A stretch of DNA of 7,565 bases from XYD1-FULL-39-28 sp964539855 (GTDB lineage: Bacteria > Patescibacteriota > Minisyncoccia > Minisyncoccales > Staskawiczbacteraceae). Below are positions 5,669-7,565 of the stretch, in pieces. Numbering within the stretch: position 1 is the stretch's first letter; each line of letters starts with the position of its first letter. The notes below the pieces were generated by a model. That model was given only the letters and a program-made list of their open reading frames with translations, ran no database searches and was not told the origin of the DNA. The translations under genes and the position numbers were made by a program. The stretch spans positions 1-7,565 of the forward strand of contig CAZIJR010000027.1 in the NCBI GenBank assembly GCA_964539855.1. Reading direction: 5' to 3'.

Positions 5669-7093
5669 ATGCAGCAGAAATATTATATTTTTATTGCAGT
5701 TCTGATCTTGGCTTTTTTGGCTGGGACTTTTGCTTACCCCAATTATTTTAATAATTCGGTTGATTATCTAAACAGCAAAACAGGCTGGACTTTTCCTCAT
5801 TTTTTTGAGAAGCCATATATTTTGGGACTTGATTTACAGGGAGGAGTTCAACTAGTTTATCAGGCCGATTTGACCGATGTTCAAGATCCTGGAATTGCAA
5901 TGTCTGGATTGAGAGACGTGATTGAGAGGAGAGTTAACACTTTTGGAGTTTCAGAACCAGTTGTGCAAATTCAAGGGCAGGACAGACTGTTAGTTGAGTT
6001 ACCTGGAGTTACAAATGTTCAACAGGCAATACAAATGATAGGTCAAACGCCTTATTTGGAATTTGATGAGGAGAGAGCCCCTGAAGAAGCCCAGCTAATT
6101 TTGGATAAAATAAAAGAGGTTCAAGACGCTCAAAATAGTGGTGGAGACATAACAAAAATTGAAAACTGGGAGTTAGCTTTGCAAAATCCATATTTTATAC
6201 CTACAGAATTGACCGGAAAATATTTGGACAAAGCAACGGTTATTTTTGACCAAACAACATACAAGCCTCAAATTCAATTAAAATTTAATGCTGATGGTGA
6301 TAAGCTTTTTGAAGATATTACTGCCAGAAACATAGAAAAGCCTTTGGCAATTTATTTAGATGGATATTCTATTATAGACACAAATGGAGATGGCGTAATT
6401 AATAATCAAGATCTATATGCGCCTATCGTACAGGATAAAATTACCGGAGGCACAGCTGTTATTTCAGGTGGAAGTTTGACCACGCAAATCGCAAATACAA
6501 TTTCCAGCAGGTTAAACTCGGGGGCTTTGCCAGTAAAGATAGGAGAGCCAATTTCCCAGGAAACTGTGGGGCCAACTTTGGGTGCCGTATCTTTGAAGAG
6601 GTCTCTTGTAGCAGGACTGTACGGTCTCCTGGCAGTAGTTATTTTTATGGTAGTGTTTTATAGGCTCCCGGGATTGCTGGCCTCTATAGCCCTTGTGGTT
6701 TACGTGGCAATAGTTCTAGCCTTGTTTAAGCTTATTCCTGTAACTTTAACATTGGCTGGTATCGGAGGATTTATACTTTCTATTGGAATGGCTGTTGACG
6801 CCAATATCCTTATTTTCGCCAGAATGAAAGAGGAAATTAAAGCCGGAAGGGGAATATCTAGTGCGATTGACGAAGGATTTAAAAGAGCCTGGCCATCAAT
6901 TCGTGATTCAAACTTTAATTCTTTGATTGTGTGCGCAATCTTATTTTTTGTGGCAACTTCTTTTATTAAAGGATTTGCGTTTACTTTAGCTTTGGGTATT
7001 ATTGTTTCGTTGTTTTCAGCAATATTTATGACAAGAATATTTTTACAGGTTTTTATCGGCTCATGGACCGAAAAATCTAAATGGCTTTTATAA
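5669..7093 (+). CDS. secD: Protein translocase subunit SecD with an EF-hand-like insertion
   Basis: 474-aa subunit of the SecDF complex, which uses the proton gradient to help pull secreted proteins through SecYEG. TM1 spans about 5-23. The P1 domain includes the GLDLQGG motif (53-59), RRVNTFGVSEPVVQIQG (87-103), the LTGKYL strand (181-186) and LAIYLDG (226-232). TM2-TM6 occupy about 310-462. TM4 carries GMAVDANILIFARMKEE (373-389), whose D377 corresponds to the conserved proton-relay aspartate (D519 in E. coli). Length is typical of a Gram-positive/CPR-style SecD rather than the longer E. coli form. Unusual is a 13-residue segment at 237-249 matching an EF-hand/dockerin loop, inserted where relatives run LDG-x-VISAP. 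The start is fixed by TM1 and the promoter just upstream; there is no SD. secF follows directly. The identity is certain. Confidence 0.97.
   Translation: MQQKYYIFIAVLILAFLAGTFAYPNYFNNSVDYLNSKTGWTFPHFFEKPYILGLDLQGGVQLVYQADLTDVQDPGIAMSGLRDVIERRVNTFGVSEPVVQIQGQDRLLVELPGVTNVQQAIQMIGQTPYLEFDEERAPEEAQLILDKIKEVQDAQNSGGDITKIENWELALQNPYFIPTELTGKYLDKATVIFDQTTYKPQIQLKFNADGDKLFEDITARNIEKPLAIYLDGYSIIDTNGDGVINNQDLYAPIVQDKITGGTAVISGGSLTTQIANTISSRLNSGALPVKIGEPISQETVGPTLGAVSLKRSLVAGLYGLLAVVIFMVVFYRLPGLLASIALVVYVAIVLALFKLIPVTLTLAGIGGFILSIGMAVDANILIFARMKEEIKAGRGISSAIDEGFKRAWPSIRDSNFNSLIVCAILFFVATSFIKGFAFTLALGIIVSLFSAIFMTRIFLQVFIGSWTEKSKWLL
6377..6412 (+). other. EF-hand/dockerin-type Ca2+ loop encoded within SecD P1
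   Basis: Residues 237-248 read DTNGDGVINNQD: D1, N3, D5, G6, I8, N9 and D12 all match the calcium-loop consensus of EF-hands and dockerins. It lies between LDGYSII and YAPIVQ, which in ordinary SecD form one continuous strand (LDGxVISAP). P1 is extracytoplasmic, where calcium is available. The motif match is direct; calcium binding is inferred. Confidence 0.7.
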
Positions 7094-7098
7094 AAAAT
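7089..7098 (+). promoter_or_regulatory. A-rich pre-start element TATAAAAA before secF
   Basis: TATAAAAA (7089-7096) overlaps the secD stop codon and ends 2 nt before ATG 7099. It repeats the element before the starts at 9, 3929 and 5212 and favours 7099 over 7081 as the secF start. No SD is visible for either start. Confidence 0.35.
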
Positions 7099-7565
7099 AT
7101 GCATTTTAATTTTACAAAATATTCAAAATTCTATTACATAATTTCTGGCATTTTGGTTGTGGCCACAATTATTTGTTTATTTACTTTTGGTTTAAAATTT
7201 GGAATTGAGTTTGTGGGAGGAAGTACAATGGAAATTGAGTTTTTGGACCAGAGGCCAGCAAATAATGTCATAAAAGATTCTTTGAACAATTTTGATTTAG
7301 GTGAGATAGTTGTTAGACCGATTGGAAACACGGGAGCTGTTTTGCAGTTTAAAGGAATTGATGAGGCAACACATCAGCAAATTTTAACAGAACTAAATAA
7401 TTTTTCTCAAGTTTCAGAAAAAAGTTTTCAATATATAGGACCATCGGTGGGGCAGGAACTAAGAAATAAAACAGAGTTGGCCATTGTTTTGGCTTTATTG
7501 TCTATTACCATATATATAGCTTTTGCCTTTAGGAAAGTTTCAAGGCCTGTGGCTTCCTGGAAATA
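7099..7565 (+). CDS. secF: Protein translocase subunit SecF (3'-truncated by window end)
   Basis: Partner of SecD in the proton-driven SecDF complex. About 155 residues are visible of a usual 290-310, with no stop before the edge. Seen from ATG 7099: MHFNFTKYSKFYYIISG, TM1 (about residues 11-30), the SecF signature GIEFVGGS (35-42; most relatives have GIDFTGG, so Asp is replaced by Glu), the P4 periplasmic domain (about 45-125), GPSVGQELRNKTELAIVLALL into TM2, and the RPVASW loop leading to TM3. ATG 7081 is in frame and would add MAFIKN, overlapping secD by 13 bp; I prefer 7099 because its N-terminus is more family-like and it carries the A-rich pre-start element. The proton-relay and later TM residues lie beyond the window. 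It is presumably translated from the secD mRNA. The identity is certain; the start is moderately sure. Confidence 0.93.
   Translation, partial: MHFNFTKYSKFYYIISGILVVATIICLFTFGLKFGIEFVGGSTMEIEFLDQRPANNVIKDSLNNFDLGEIVVRPIGNTGAVLQFKGIDEATHQQILTELNNFSQVSEKSFQYIGPSVGQELRNKTELAIVLALLSITIYIAFAFRKVSRPVASWK

Noticed and set aside
6700..7104. 134-aa minus-strand open frame
   Set aside because: It lies fully antisense to secD TM segments, reads as a shadow of hydrophobic codons, and has no recognisable motif.
1..7565. tRNA, rRNA, CRISPR repeats, insertion sequences, attachment sites
   Set aside because: No cloverleaf-like segment, regularly spaced repeat, transposase or terminal inverted repeat was seen; apart from 3780-3928 the window is almost all coding.

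Overview
The window is a compact, strongly AT-rich bacterial segment with short gaps between genes and standard stop-codon use: TGA ends three genes exactly where their families end, so TGA is not recoded. Short proteins, a single-copy PIF1-type helicase, a CAP-domain surface protein, small membrane proteins of unknown family and mostly SD-less start codons suggest a Patescibacteria/CPR lineage, perhaps Parcubacteria-like. Standard TGA use argues against the Gracilibacteria and Absconditabacteria. The lineage is inferred from style and gene content only; no marker gene is present.

Layout. (1) 9-2463, plus strand: a tight three-gene unit of DNA polymerase IV (dinB), a membrane-anchored or secreted CAP/SCP-domain protein with a C-terminal coiled-coil hairpin, and a YfcE/MJ0936-type metallophosphoesterase. 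The first two overlap by ATGA; the third starts 2 bp after the second ends. (2) 2466-3779, minus strand: a PIF1-like SF1B helicase, convergent with the phosphoesterase and separated from it by only 2 bp. (3) 3780-3928: a 149-bp divergent control region with one promoter facing each way and an 11-bp inverted repeat. (4) 3929-5616, plus strand: a two-TM small protein, a signal-peptide/beta-domain/TM/cytoplasmic-domain protein, and a stand-alone CheY-like receiver. (5) 5617-7565, plus strand: a clear promoter (TTGACT, 17 bp, TATAAT) directly after the receiver stop, then secD and the first half of secF, cut by the window edge.

How the genes work together. dinB and the PIF1-like helicase both serve replication and repair of difficult templates but lie in different transcription units. 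SecD and SecF form the proton-driven accessory complex of the Sec translocon, which exports proteins such as the CAP protein and the 4404 product. The 3929-5616 cluster looks like a small envelope-to-cytoplasm module: two membrane proteins, one with a sizeable cytoplasmic domain, next to a receiver without an output domain. No histidine kinase is visible, so the signalling route is unknown.

Most notable observations: a textbook EF-hand/dockerin-type calcium loop inserted into the periplasmic P1 domain of SecD; a recurring TATAAAAA element just before four start codons; a heptad Tyr-Asn repeat flanked by two cysteines in the CAP protein; and two inverted repeats covering the -35 and -10 boxes of the secDF promoter. 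I see no tRNA, rRNA, CRISPR array, insertion sequence or convincing intrinsic terminator.
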